DNA of 5,394 nt, from NCBI GenBank assembly GCA_003555185.1, contig PWFZ01000437.1, forward strand, positions 1 through 5,394. Direction: 5' to 3'. Positions 1 to 5,394 of the stretch are shown here, one piece after another. The stretch is from Balneolaceae bacterium (lineage in GTDB: Bacteria > Bacteroidota > Rhodothermia > Balneolales > Balneolaceae). The first letter of the stretch is position 1. Each line of letters opens with the position of its first letter. A model generated the notes under the pieces. The model was not told where the DNA came from, did not search any database, and was given only the letters and a program-made list of their open reading frames with translations. Both the position numbers and the translations under genes were made by a program.

Positions 1-260
1 TCAATATTGGTTTGTTTTCGATCTTTAGACTGATAGCTGATGGCATAACTCCCATCGATTAATATTCTTGAGAGTCCGTCTTTCATTAAAACCATTTCAA
101 CATCCCAGCTTTCGGTTGTGGATACTAACGAATCGCTGAGTGCTGATTCAACTTGCCGGCTGTCGAATTCGGAAAGATCGGAACATGCCGTTAATGAGAT
201 GAAAAAAATAATGAGAAAAGCAGTTGGCTTATGTAGTGCCAAAGTACCGGTCTCCGGCAT
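1..260 (-). CDS. lptC: LptC-like LPS-export lipoprotein (partial, 3' end outside window)
   Basis: This open frame has no stop and runs off the left edge. It starts at ATG 260-258, inside the end of upp, and gives about 86 codons. An in-frame TTG at 242-240, with GGAG nine bases before it, is a reasonable alternative start. The N-terminus is a lipoprotein signal: a Lys, a hydrophobic stretch (AFLIIFFISL) and the lipobox LTAC, followed by SDLSEFDS. After the acidic linker comes SWDVEMVLMKDGLSRILIDG and then SYAISYQSKD. This matches the start of the LptC fold, where short beta strands alternate with 'G..r..l.a..a.y'. LptC is the bitopic or lipid-anchored periplasmic partner of the LptBFG transporter that moves LPS to the outer membrane. 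It follows the symporter and upp in the same direction and overlaps upp, so it is probably translationally coupled. The fold call rests on pattern only, and the rest of the protein is not visible; a generic envelope lipoprotein is the alternative. Confidence 0.6.
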   Translation of the reverse strand, partial: MPETGTLALHKPTAFLIIFFISLTACSDLSEFDSRQVESALSDSLVSTTESWDVEMVLMKDGLSRILIDGSYAISYQSKDRKQTNI

Positions 261-858
261 CACCCAACCCGGGAACGATATACGCATTTTCATTAAGTTT
301 CTCATCAACCGCTGCAGTGATAATTGAAACATCTGGGTATTTTTTTGTGATTCGTTCGAGGCCTTCCGGTGCACATATTAAAGAGATAAAACGGATCTGT
401 TTTGCGCCTTGGTTTTTCAGAAAGCCAATAGCATCATCGGCACTACCTCCGGTGGCAAGCATGGGATCAACCAACAATACCATTCCGTCAGAGACTCCGT
501 CGGGTAAGTTGGAATAATAGTCAACGGGTTCGTGGGTGGTTTCGTCTCTGTACATGCCTAGATGTCCAACTTTAGCGTCAGGAATAAAATCGATGATAGC
601 ATCAACCAAACTGAGTCCTGCACGAAGAATTGGGACAACAATCACTTCGGTGTCTATCTCTGACCCCTTTGTTTGGGTAATTGGCGTTTCAATAACACTT
701 TCTCGCAGGGGTAACTCCTTTAGGGCTGAATAAGCCAGGATGGTTGCCACCCGCGCCATTGCTTTTCGAAATTCGACAATACCGGTGTTTTTATCGCGAA
801 GGATTGATAAATCTCGTGCAACAACCGGGTGTTCAATCACCGTGATATTTTTATGCAT
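229..858 (-). CDS. upp: uracil phosphoribosyltransferase
   Basis: This cytoplasmic pyrimidine-salvage enzyme makes UMP and pyrophosphate from uracil and PRPP. At 209 residues it is the normal family length. The type I phosphoribosyltransferase PRPP loop is intact at about residues 130-141 (VDPMLATGGSAD). The C-terminal uracil-binding segment at about 193-204 (YIVPGLGDAGDR), followed by YFGT, is the family hallmark. The conserved VPILRAGLSLVDA (75-87) and GMYRDE (101-106) blocks are also present, so the enzyme should be active. The ATG at 858 lies 17 bases after the symporter stop, with no clear Shine-Dalgarno sequence (ACAGATAACC leader). The 3' end overlaps the start of the LptC-like gene. 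No promoter or terminator separates it from the symporter, so co-transcription is likely. Identification is secure. Confidence 0.97.
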   Translation of the reverse strand: MHKNITVIEHPVVARDLSILRDKNTGIVEFRKAMARVATILAYSALKELPLRESVIETPITQTKGSEIDTEVIVVPILRAGLSLVDAIIDFIPDAKVGHLGMYRDETTHEPVDYYSNLPDGVSDGMVLLVDPMLATGGSADDAIGFLKNQGAKQIRFISLICAPEGLERITKKYPDVSIITAAVDEKLNENAYIVPGLGDAGDRYFGTT

Positions 859-875
859 GGTTATCTGTTGTTTAA

Positions 876-2522
876 TCAGACCTCTGTATTATCGAAATAT
901 GTTCTGGTAACTTTTACAATTACACCGGATAACGCAAACAGAGCAATAATGTTGAAGAATGCCATCAGACCAAGCATTACATCACCAAATGCCCATATGG
1001 TTGTAAGTGCGGTTACGGCACCTAAAAAGTGCATTCCAACAAATGCCAGTCTGTAATAGAAGATTGATTTGAACCCAAATAAATACTGTGCGGCTCTGTC
1101 ACCATAGTAACTCCAGCTAATGGAGGTTGAGATACCAAATAGAATTACACTTATGGTAACCAGTAACCCGCCACCGGCAGATATTGGAGCGAGGCCTATT
1201 TCAAAGGCACGAGCTGTTAACGGAGCCCCATTTTCCACCACGCCGCCATAGAGTCTGTTTAACTGCTGATCATCTTCGGTGAATACCACAGGTGAAACTC
1301 CGGCTCCTTCAATTCGTCCATTAAAATATTCTGTTTCGTCAGGGTTCGCATACATCGTATCAACAGCTACAGAGTATCGTTTCATTTCTCCGTTTACAGG
1401 TACACCATTTTCGAAAAAGAGAACATTCCTTAATTCGGGATCGTCAGTTTCTTCAATGGTATATTCGATAGCTCCATCTGCCGGGTTTACGGTTGCAGAG
1501 TGATGCATATCCCATGCTCCTGTAGATACAATCACAAGACCGGTTATTGTACAAACAATTAATGTATCAATAAACGGCTCGAGGAGAGCAACGACTCCTT
1601 CGCGTACAGGTTGATCCGTTTTTGCTGCAGAGTGAGCAATGGGGGCTGAACCCTGGCCTGCTTCGTTTGAGAATAATCCCCGCTGTACGCCATAGCTTAA
1701 TGTGATAATGAGTGCACCTGATCCTACTCCCAGAATTCCCGCTTCGGGGCTAAACGCCATGGAGATAATTGTCCAGAATGCAGGAATTACCATTTGATAA
1801 TTTATAAGTAAAATTACAAGTCCCACAAGTACATAAATAGTTGCCATAAAAGGAACCAGACGAGCGGTTACGTACCCGATTCGTTTAATTCCACCAAGGA
1901 TAACTGCACCTACAAGTCCTGCAGTAATAAATCCGGTTAAAGCTTTTGGGAAGTCAAAATCACTAGCCATTACATCAGCAACAGTGTTTGCCTGCACGGC
2001 ATTACCTGTTAGGAATGCACAAATAGCCGCGGCAATAGAAAAGGCAACAGCAAGCCATTTCCAATTAGGGCCAAGTCCTTTTTCGATATAGTACATCGGG
2101 CCACCTGAAACGGATCCATCAGGGTTAGTTACACGATACTCCTGAGCAAGTGTTACCTCGGTATATTTGATGGCCATACCTAAGATGGCGGTAATCCACA
2201 TCCAAAACAGTGCGCCGGGTCCACCAATATGAATGGCAAGTGCCACACCCGCAATATTACCAATCCCAACAGTTGCGGATAATGCCGTAGTTAATGCCTG
2301 GAAATGGTTGATGTCACCTTCGTCATTAGGGTCATCATAATGACCTCTAACTACTTTTAGTCCATGGCTAAACTGTGTTATCTGAATAAAACTTAATCGA
2401 ACAGTAATAAAAATCCCGAAGGAGAGAAGTAAGACTACCATAAAGGGTAGTGCTTCGGGGGTGTTCCAAACGATATCTAAAAGCCAATTAATAATAGTTT
2501 CAAATAGATCCATGGACGTCAT
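876..2522 (-). CDS. alanine/glycine:cation symporter (AGCS family)
   Basis: This inner-membrane secondary transporter belongs to the Na_Ala_symp family and is predicted to bring in alanine or glycine with Na+ (or H+). The family core is clear: GIGNIAGVALAIHIGGPGA (87-104), the FWMW and GMAIKYTEVTLAQEYR blocks (106-130), GGPMYYIEKGLG (140-151), RGLFSNEAGQGSAPIAHSAA (281-300), and the EPFIDTLIVCTITGL helix (315-329). Eleven membrane helices can be drawn on the LeuT-like plan (about 24-43, 83-100, 104-122, 155-173, 193-211, 222-241, 261-280, 308-334, 447-470, 485-505, 508-536), with the N-terminus outside. The protein is longer than the usual 450-500 residues because of an acidic insert at about 338-432. 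The start could be ATG 2522 or the Met three codons later at 2513; the second gives the more typical MDLFETI beginning. It is the first gene of the unit with upp and the LptC-like gene. The exact substrate and cation are not readable from the sequence. Confidence 0.95.
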   Translation of the reverse strand: MTSMDLFETIINWLLDIVWNTPEALPFMVVLLLSFGIFITVRLSFIQITQFSHGLKVVRGHYDDPNDEGDINHFQALTTALSATVGIGNIAGVALAIHIGGPGALFWMWITAILGMAIKYTEVTLAQEYRVTNPDGSVSGGPMYYIEKGLGPNWKWLAVAFSIAAAICAFLTGNAVQANTVADVMASDFDFPKALTGFITAGLVGAVILGGIKRIGYVTARLVPFMATIYVLVGLVILLINYQMVIPAFWTIISMAFSPEAGILGVGSGALIITLSYGVQRGLFSNEAGQGSAPIAHSAAKTDQPVREGVVALLEPFIDTLIVCTITGLVIVSTGAWDMHHSATVNPADGAIEYTIEETDDPELRNVLFFENGVPVNGEMKRYSVAVDTMYANPDETEYFNGRIEGAGVSPVVFTEDDQQLNRLYGGVVENGAPLTARAFEIGLAPISAGGGLLVTISVILFGISTSISWSYYGDRAAQYLFGFKSIFYYRLAFVGMHFLGAVTALTTIWAFGDVMLGLMAFFNIIALFALSGVIVKVTRTYFDNTEV

Positions 2523-2547
2523 TGAGCATTTAAAATTTTTGTAAGTC

Positions 2548-2555
2548 CGAAGGTA
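2548..2555 (-). promoter_or_regulatory. possible -7 box for the symporter-upp-lptC unit
   Basis: On the minus strand this reads TACCTTCG, a 7/8 match to the Bacteroidota TAnnTTTG box. It lies 25 bases before the first ATG of the symporter. The -33 region shows no clear TTG and instead overlaps the near arm of the inverted repeat at 2573-2599. The placement is right but the match is imperfect, so the call is weak. Confidence 0.3.
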
Positions 2556-2572
2556 TAAATAATTACCGTTTT

Positions 2573-2599
2573 ATTTTAGTAAAAAATTGATACTAAAAT
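2573..2599. repeat. perfect 9-bp inverted repeat in the divergent intergenic region (possible operator)
   Basis: ATTTTAGTA at 2573-2581 and TACTAAAAT at 2591-2599 are exact reverse complements separated by nine bases. The arms lie 18 bp apart centre to centre, which would suit a dimeric DNA-binding protein holding two half-sites on nearly the same face of the helix. The site is between the symporter and the HU-like gene, just upstream of the candidate symporter promoter. It has no adjacent T-tract for the HU direction and is AT-only apart from one G/C per arm, so a terminator role is unlikely. The regulator is unknown. Confidence 0.4.
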
Positions 2600-2654
2600 G
2601 AACGATTCATCTTTATTTTTTCTTTGAACCATCAGTGCCACATTAGATTATGTG

Positions 2655-2662
2655 TATCTTTG
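2655..2662 (+). promoter_or_regulatory. Bacteroidota-type -7 promoter box for the HU-like gene
   Basis: TATCTTTG is an exact match to the TAnnTTTG consensus used by the primary sigma factor of Bacteroidota and relatives. It would place transcription start near 2669 and leave a 5' leader of about 30 bases that is A-rich and has no Shine-Dalgarno sequence, as is common in this group. No good TTG lies at the expected -33 spacing; TTTG at 2623-2626 is too far upstream. A classical sigma-70 reading (TTGAAC at 2624-2629, GATTAT at 2646-2651) is a poorer alternative. Confidence 0.45.
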
Positions 2663-2700
2663 ACTGTAAAACATAACCAAAAAGACAAATTACAAACATT

Positions 2701-2985
2701 ATGACAAAGGCAGATATTGTAGATATCATATCATCATCAACAGGATTAACGAAAGTTGAAACTGAAACTGTAGTTAAAGGTTTTTTGGATACTGTGATTG
2801 ATGCGATGAAAAGAAATGAAACAATTGAACTTCGCGGTTTTGGAAGTTTTAAGGTTGTTAAAAGAGCTCAGCGCGTTGCAAGAAATCCAAAGACAAATGA
2901 AGAAGTGATTGTGCCGGAACAACATGTACCCATGCTAAAAATCTCTAAAGATTTTAAAAAACAGGTAAACGAATCCGTTAACTAA
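2701..2985 (+). CDS. HU/IHF-family DNA-binding protein
   Basis: This is a small nucleoid protein of 94 residues, the usual HU/IHF length. It binds DNA as a dimer and bends it. The N-terminal helices (MTKADIVDIISSSTGLTK and on to residue 38) form the dimer body. The signature follows: IELRGFGSFKVVKRAQR (42-58), then the arm tip ARNPKTNEEV (60-69), whose RNP at 61-63 contains the proline that wedges between base pairs. VPMLKISKDFKKQVN (76-90) is the last strand and helix. The family usually has Phe in 'PxFKxGK'; here it is Leu, and the Gly is Ser. Sequence alone does not separate HU from an IHF subunit, so no symbol is given. A TAnnTTTG box lies 38 bases upstream, and a probable terminator lies 160 bases downstream, so it is likely monocistronic. 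Confidence 0.95.
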   Translation: MTKADIVDIISSSTGLTKVETETVVKGFLDTVIDAMKRNETIELRGFGSFKVVKRAQRVARNPKTNEEVIVPEQHVPMLKISKDFKKQVNESVN

Positions 2986-3055
2986 ATGAGTGCTCTTTAG
3001 GGAGAACATTCAATAACACGAATCTCGTACAATTTGCTCTGATTTCAATCCCAGC

Positions 3056-3107
3056 TCTTAAAAAGAAAACGTAGTTCATATTTTTCTTTTAAAGATCTTT
3101 TCTTTTA
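3056..3107. repeat. AT-rich hairpin and overlapping direct repeats downstream of the HU-like gene
   Basis: AAAAGAAAA at 3061-3069 pairs exactly with TTTTCTTTT at 3082-3090 around a 12-base loop. Past one A/A mismatch, four more pairs (3056-3059 with 3092-3095) extend the stem to 13 pairs. TTTTCTTTTA also recurs as a direct repeat at 3082-3091 and 3098-3107, and the 10-bp palindrome AAAGATCTTT (3091-3100) overlaps both. The left arm could therefore pair with either right copy. The function is unknown; it lies in the 3' untranslated part of the HU-like transcript or upstream of the GH31-like gene. Confidence 0.4.
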
Positions 3108-3145
3108 CGAATCCGTTTCTTAGTCTGATCACCGACCAGTAGTAA

Positions 3146-3176
3146 TAAGCGAAAGATAGTTTCGTTTAATTTTTTT
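3146..3176 (+). terminator. intrinsic terminator after the HU-like gene
   Basis: A nine-pair stem (3146-3154 with 3160-3168, core CGAAA/TTTCG, one G-T wobble) closes a five-base loop GATAG and is followed, after one A, by seven T residues (3170-3176). It faces rightward and ends 20 bases before the GH31-like ATG. It would separate the two genes unless read-through occurs. The stem is short and only moderately GC-rich, so termination may be partial. Confidence 0.6.
3157..3164 (+). promoter_or_regulatory. possible -7 box for the GH31-like gene, inside the terminator hairpin
   Basis: TAGTTTCG is a 7/8 match to TAnnTTTG and is the only such match close enough to drive the gene at 3197. It would give a leader of about 25 bases. 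No TTG is seen at the -33 position and it overlaps the terminator stem, so it may be chance. Confidence 0.2.
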
Positions 3177-3196
3177 CTGATGTGATTGACTAAGTT

Positions 3197-5170
3197 ATGA
3201 GGATATTTTTTGTCTGTATATATTCGATTTGTATACTACTTTTTGTGGCGTGTAATCAGCTTCCCGAAGCTGATTATTACGAAATAGAGGGGGTGGTATC
3301 TATCGAGGCGGAATCGAAAGGTAATAGTAATAATTGGATTGTAGAGCACAATTATACGAATTACGGTCTTTTATCAACAGAAGCTGAAGCGGATGATCCC
3401 GGGCATATTCGCTACACATTTTATGTGTCGAATCCGGGTGAATACTCAATCTGGTTACTTAGCAGACTGTATGACGATGATTCTGCAAAAAATCATATTG
3501 ATTTTTCAGTTTACAAAAACGGAAATTTAGAACTGCTTACCTCATCATTTCAATTTCCCTCAAGAGAGATTCCCGAATGGGTAAACAAGTCGAAAAATGG
3601 AGAGGGAATTTCTGTTACTATTTCTGAAAAAGGGTTTTATTCAATCGAATTTTATTCCCATGGTAATGAAGGATATCTCCTCGACAAAATTCATTTTACA
3701 CTGAACAATGCCCGCAAGCCCAGGGGAATGGGATATCCGGAAACCATAGACCCACGGTTTGACCCGGTTGATCAAAAAAGGGAACAGCTGATCCGTATTC
3801 CACCGCAATGGGCATTTGGGGGATTGTATGGGGTATCTTCCGATGAGGAAACCATCAGGAAAAAAATCGAAGAGTTACTTGATAAAGGAATACCTGTAGA
3901 TGCTTTATTAATAGATAATTTTCCGGATAAAAACGACAATCAGCTAAGAGAGCTTTCTCAATTCCTTGGTCAACATGAGATTCGTTACGGTTCCCGGGTT
4001 GTAGAAAGAATACCGGATACAAATGTCGATTTTGTACTGCTTCCCTTTGGCTCAGATTTAGATTTTGTTCAAGAATCTTACGAAATGACACGTAGTCAAC
4101 ATGAGGAAAGGACAGGCCGCGGACTTACAATTTCCGGGATAAATAATGTATATGACGAGCAGTTTAAAGGTTTCCCCGTTAATAGATATTCGGAGCATCA
4201 ATCAACCGGTTTTGATGCCTTGAAAGATCAACTCGAAAAAGTAAGTAATCCTCGCTTAACTACATATGAAGTTCCTTTTTTAACCCATGATTTGATAGAT
4301 CCGAATGATGTTGGGGACGGGTTAAGAGAGGAGTTGCTAAAGAGGTGGATTCAATTTTCTGCATTTAATCCTGTTATGACAATGTTTCCGTCATCAGATA
4401 AACTTTTTTCAGAGGGTGGTTTTTCAGAATCTGTTTTTGACAACCTGAAAAAGTACTCGGTACTCAGGAATAAACTCTTTCCATACATCTATACTCACGC
4501 TCATTTTACAAGACAAAGTGGGGAGAAGATGATTCAGGGAGATGGATTACGATTTACGCAATTTATGTTTGGGGATGCATTTTTAGTTGCACCGATTACA
4601 GATTATGGAGCACGAGAGCGATCTGTCTATTTTCCTGAGGGATATTGGTATGATTATAACAGCGATAATACATACGAAGGAGGAAGGTCGTGGTTTATTG
4701 AAGCTCCTTTAGAATCCATTCCATTGTACGTAAAGGCAGGGTCTGTTATACCGTATAGGAAATTTGCACCAACTATAGAAAAAGGGGATAAATCTTATTT
4801 AAAGGTAGAAGTCTACACCGGTGATGCAGGTACATTTCGGTTGACGGAAGATGATGGGGAAACTGAAGATTATCTGCGTGGAATAGCGGCACGAACTATG
4901 TTTCGATACAATGAAATACAGGGTCATAAAATACTTACCATAGGCGCAGTTCAGCGACATTATAGAGGAATGGTAACCGAGAGAGATTATGAAATTCATT
5001 TCCTGCATGCCGACAGGCCATCAGATATTTTGATCAACGAGAGTTCTGTAGCTACATCAGAACAGGAGGGGGAGGCTTATTGGATTTATGAGGACGAAAA
5101 AGGTGCAATCAAATTGTTTATACCGGGAGCAAACAGAGATGAGAAAATAGATATTGAAATTCTTCCCTGA
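3197..5170 (+). CDS. GH31-like lipoprotein with CBM-like N-terminal domain, probably lacking the catalytic nucleophile
   Basis: This 657-residue predicted lipoprotein has signal peptide 1-18, lipobox FVAC and lipidated Cys19. An in-frame TAA at 3191-3193 makes ATG 3197 the earliest start. Residues about 33-168 resemble a CBM6/35-type sugar-binding beta sandwich (IEAE at 36-39, GEYSIW, and GYLLDKIHFT at 159-168). The GH31 barrel begins at PPQWAFGGLYG (202-212) and GIPVDALLID (231-240), with later KRWIQFSAFNP (382-392) and LRNKLFPYIYTHA (423-435). The GH31 C-terminal sandwich follows (FGDAFLVAPI, 458-467; IPLYVKAGSVIP, 508-519). A DUF5110-like end comes last (VEVYTGDAGTFRLTEDDGET, 537-556). GH31 enzymes are retaining alpha-glycosidases that use two Asp. 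Here the nucleophile site reads LLPFGS (281-286, Pro283) and the acid/base site NRYSEH (Glu333). The barrel is also shortened before Pro283. I see no frameshift. It may be a binding or sensing protein, or a divergent enzyme. Confidence 0.85.
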   Translation: MRIFFVCIYSICILLFVACNQLPEADYYEIEGVVSIEAESKGNSNNWIVEHNYTNYGLLSTEAEADDPGHIRYTFYVSNPGEYSIWLLSRLYDDDSAKNHIDFSVYKNGNLELLTSSFQFPSREIPEWVNKSKNGEGISVTISEKGFYSIEFYSHGNEGYLLDKIHFTLNNARKPRGMGYPETIDPRFDPVDQKREQLIRIPPQWAFGGLYGVSSDEETIRKKIEELLDKGIPVDALLIDNFPDKNDNQLRELSQFLGQHEIRYGSRVVERIPDTNVDFVLLPFGSDLDFVQESYEMTRSQHEERTGRGLTISGINNVYDEQFKGFPVNRYSEHQSTGFDALKDQLEKVSNPRLTTYEVPFLTHDLIDPNDVGDGLREELLKRWIQFSAFNPVMTMFPSSDKLFSEGGFSESVFDNLKKYSVLRNKLFPYIYTHAHFTRQSGEKMIQGDGLRFTQFMFGDAFLVAPITDYGARERSVYFPEGYWYDYNSDNTYEGGRSWFIEAPLESIPLYVKAGSVIPYRKFAPTIEKGDKSYLKVEVYTGDAGTFRLTEDDGETEDYLRGIAARTMFRYNEIQGHKILTIGAVQRHYRGMVTERDYEIHFLHADRPSDILINESSVATSEQEGEAYWIYEDEKGAIKLFIPGANRDEKIDIEILP

Positions 5171-5215
5171 TTTTTAAGTAAGAAATAAGTTAGATGGCTC
5201 CATTTCTGCCCGGGA

Positions 5216-5239
5216 ATGCCGAAGCAGGAGCTTCGGGAT
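5216..5239. repeat. GC-rich palindrome, possibly a REP-like element
   Basis: CCGAAGC (5219-5225) and GCTTCGG (5230-5236) are exact reverse complements around the loop AGGA. Past one G/G mismatch, AT/AT pairs extend it to 9 of 10. It begins 46 bases after the GH31-like stop in otherwise AT-rich DNA. No T-run follows, so it is a poor terminator; it could protect the 3' end of the mRNA or be one copy of a dispersed palindromic repeat. A single copy in this window cannot decide this. Confidence 0.4.
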
Positions 5240-5308
5240 ACGTAATATATAGTTGATTGGTTTATTAGGGAATGGTACTTACCCAATTAGTGTGTCTGAG
5301 ATGTCTTC

Positions 5309-5337
5309 TTGCTTTCGTTAGCAACGTAGCAATTTTT
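5309..5337 (+). terminator. likely intrinsic terminator downstream of the GH31-like gene
   Basis: TTGCT (5309-5313) pairs with AGCAA (5328-5332) and, past a TT/T internal loop, CGTT (5316-5319) pairs with AACG (5323-5326) around a three-base loop. Five T residues follow at once (5333-5337). It lies about 140 bases after the stop codon and faces rightward. The interrupted stem and short T-run make it weaker than the terminator at 3146-3176. Confidence 0.45.
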
Positions 5338-5384
5338 AGAAAAAATTACATCGTGTTCTTTTTAAAAAGGCTGATCTCGTATTT

Positions 5385-5392
5385 TAGCTTTG
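5385..5392 (+). promoter_or_regulatory. -7 promoter box for a gene beyond the right edge
   Basis: TAGCTTTG matches TAnnTTTG exactly and lies just after a terminator-like hairpin, where the next transcription unit would be expected to start. The preceding bases include the 12-bp palindrome CTTTTTAAAAAG (5358-5369), but no TTG at the -33 position. The gene it would serve is not in the window. Confidence 0.35.
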
Positions 5393-5394
5393 GA

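Noticed and set aside
224..517. 97-codon open frame on the plus strand opposite upp
   Set aside because: It lies wholly antisense to a secure upp reading frame and has no recognisable domain.
1279..1503. 74-codon plus-strand open frame opposite the symporter insert
   Set aside because: It is antisense to the symporter frame, which continues uninterrupted; no domain or start signal supports it.
2986..3010. Imperfect hairpin (arms about 2990-2996 and 3001-3007) right after the HU-like stop
   Set aside because: The stem has a mismatch and a G-T pair and no T-run follows; the hairpin at 3146-3176 is a far better terminator.
3125..3139. Short hairpin CTGATC / GACCAG
   Set aside because: Only five proper pairs with a three-base loop and no T-run; chance level.
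3197..5170. Possibility that the missing GH31 parts come from a frameshift
   Set aside because: The 657-codon frame is continuous, and recognisable GH31 blocks before and after the shortened region are in the same frame.
5086..5286. 66-codon minus-strand open frame reaching into the right intergenic region
   Set aside because: Most of it is antisense to the end of the GH31-like gene; no leader or domain is visible and it crosses the palindrome.
5171..5394. Search of the right intergenic stretch for a tRNA, small RNA or small protein
   Set aside because: No cloverleaf with a T-loop motif and no plausible frame with a start signal was found; only the palindrome, the terminator-like hairpin and the edge promoter box stand out.

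Overview
The window looks like a chromosomal piece of an AT-rich, Gram-negative member of the Bacteroidota/Balneolota group. A Balneolaceae-like marine bacterium is my best guess, held at moderate confidence. The signs are lipoproteins with short signal peptides, start codons that mostly lack a Shine-Dalgarno sequence but have A-rich leaders, promoter-like TAnnTTTG boxes in the intergenic regions, and an LptC-like protein that implies an LPS outer membrane. No mobile element, RNA gene or CRISPR array is visible.

Left half, minus strand (about 2522 down to 1): a tight three-gene unit. It encodes a 548-residue AGCS-family alanine/glycine:cation symporter, then after 17 bases uracil phosphoribosyltransferase (upp), and then, overlapping the end of upp, the first 80-odd codons of a lipoprotein that looks like LptC, the LPS-export periplasmic subunit. 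The last gene runs off the left edge. The three jobs (amino-acid uptake, pyrimidine salvage, LPS transport) are not one pathway; they look like co-transcribed housekeeping genes.

Middle (2523-2700): a divergent intergenic region. It holds a perfect 9+9 bp inverted repeat, a good TAnnTTTG promoter box for the rightward gene and a weaker one for the symporter. Rightward comes a 94-residue HU/IHF-family DNA-binding protein, followed by 211 bases with an AT-only hairpin/direct-repeat cluster and a convincing intrinsic terminator.

Right half, plus strand (3197-5170): a 657-residue predicted lipoprotein with a CBM6/35-like N-terminal domain and a glycoside hydrolase family 31 core and C-terminal domains. 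The GH31 barrel is shortened. By eye, the position of the catalytic nucleophile Asp is a Pro and the acid/base Asp is a Glu, so this may be a non-catalytic or re-purposed GH31 protein on the cell envelope. This is the most interesting object in the window. The last 224 bases hold a GC-rich palindrome, a terminator-like hairpin and, at the very edge, a TAnnTTTG box that probably belongs to a gene outside the window.
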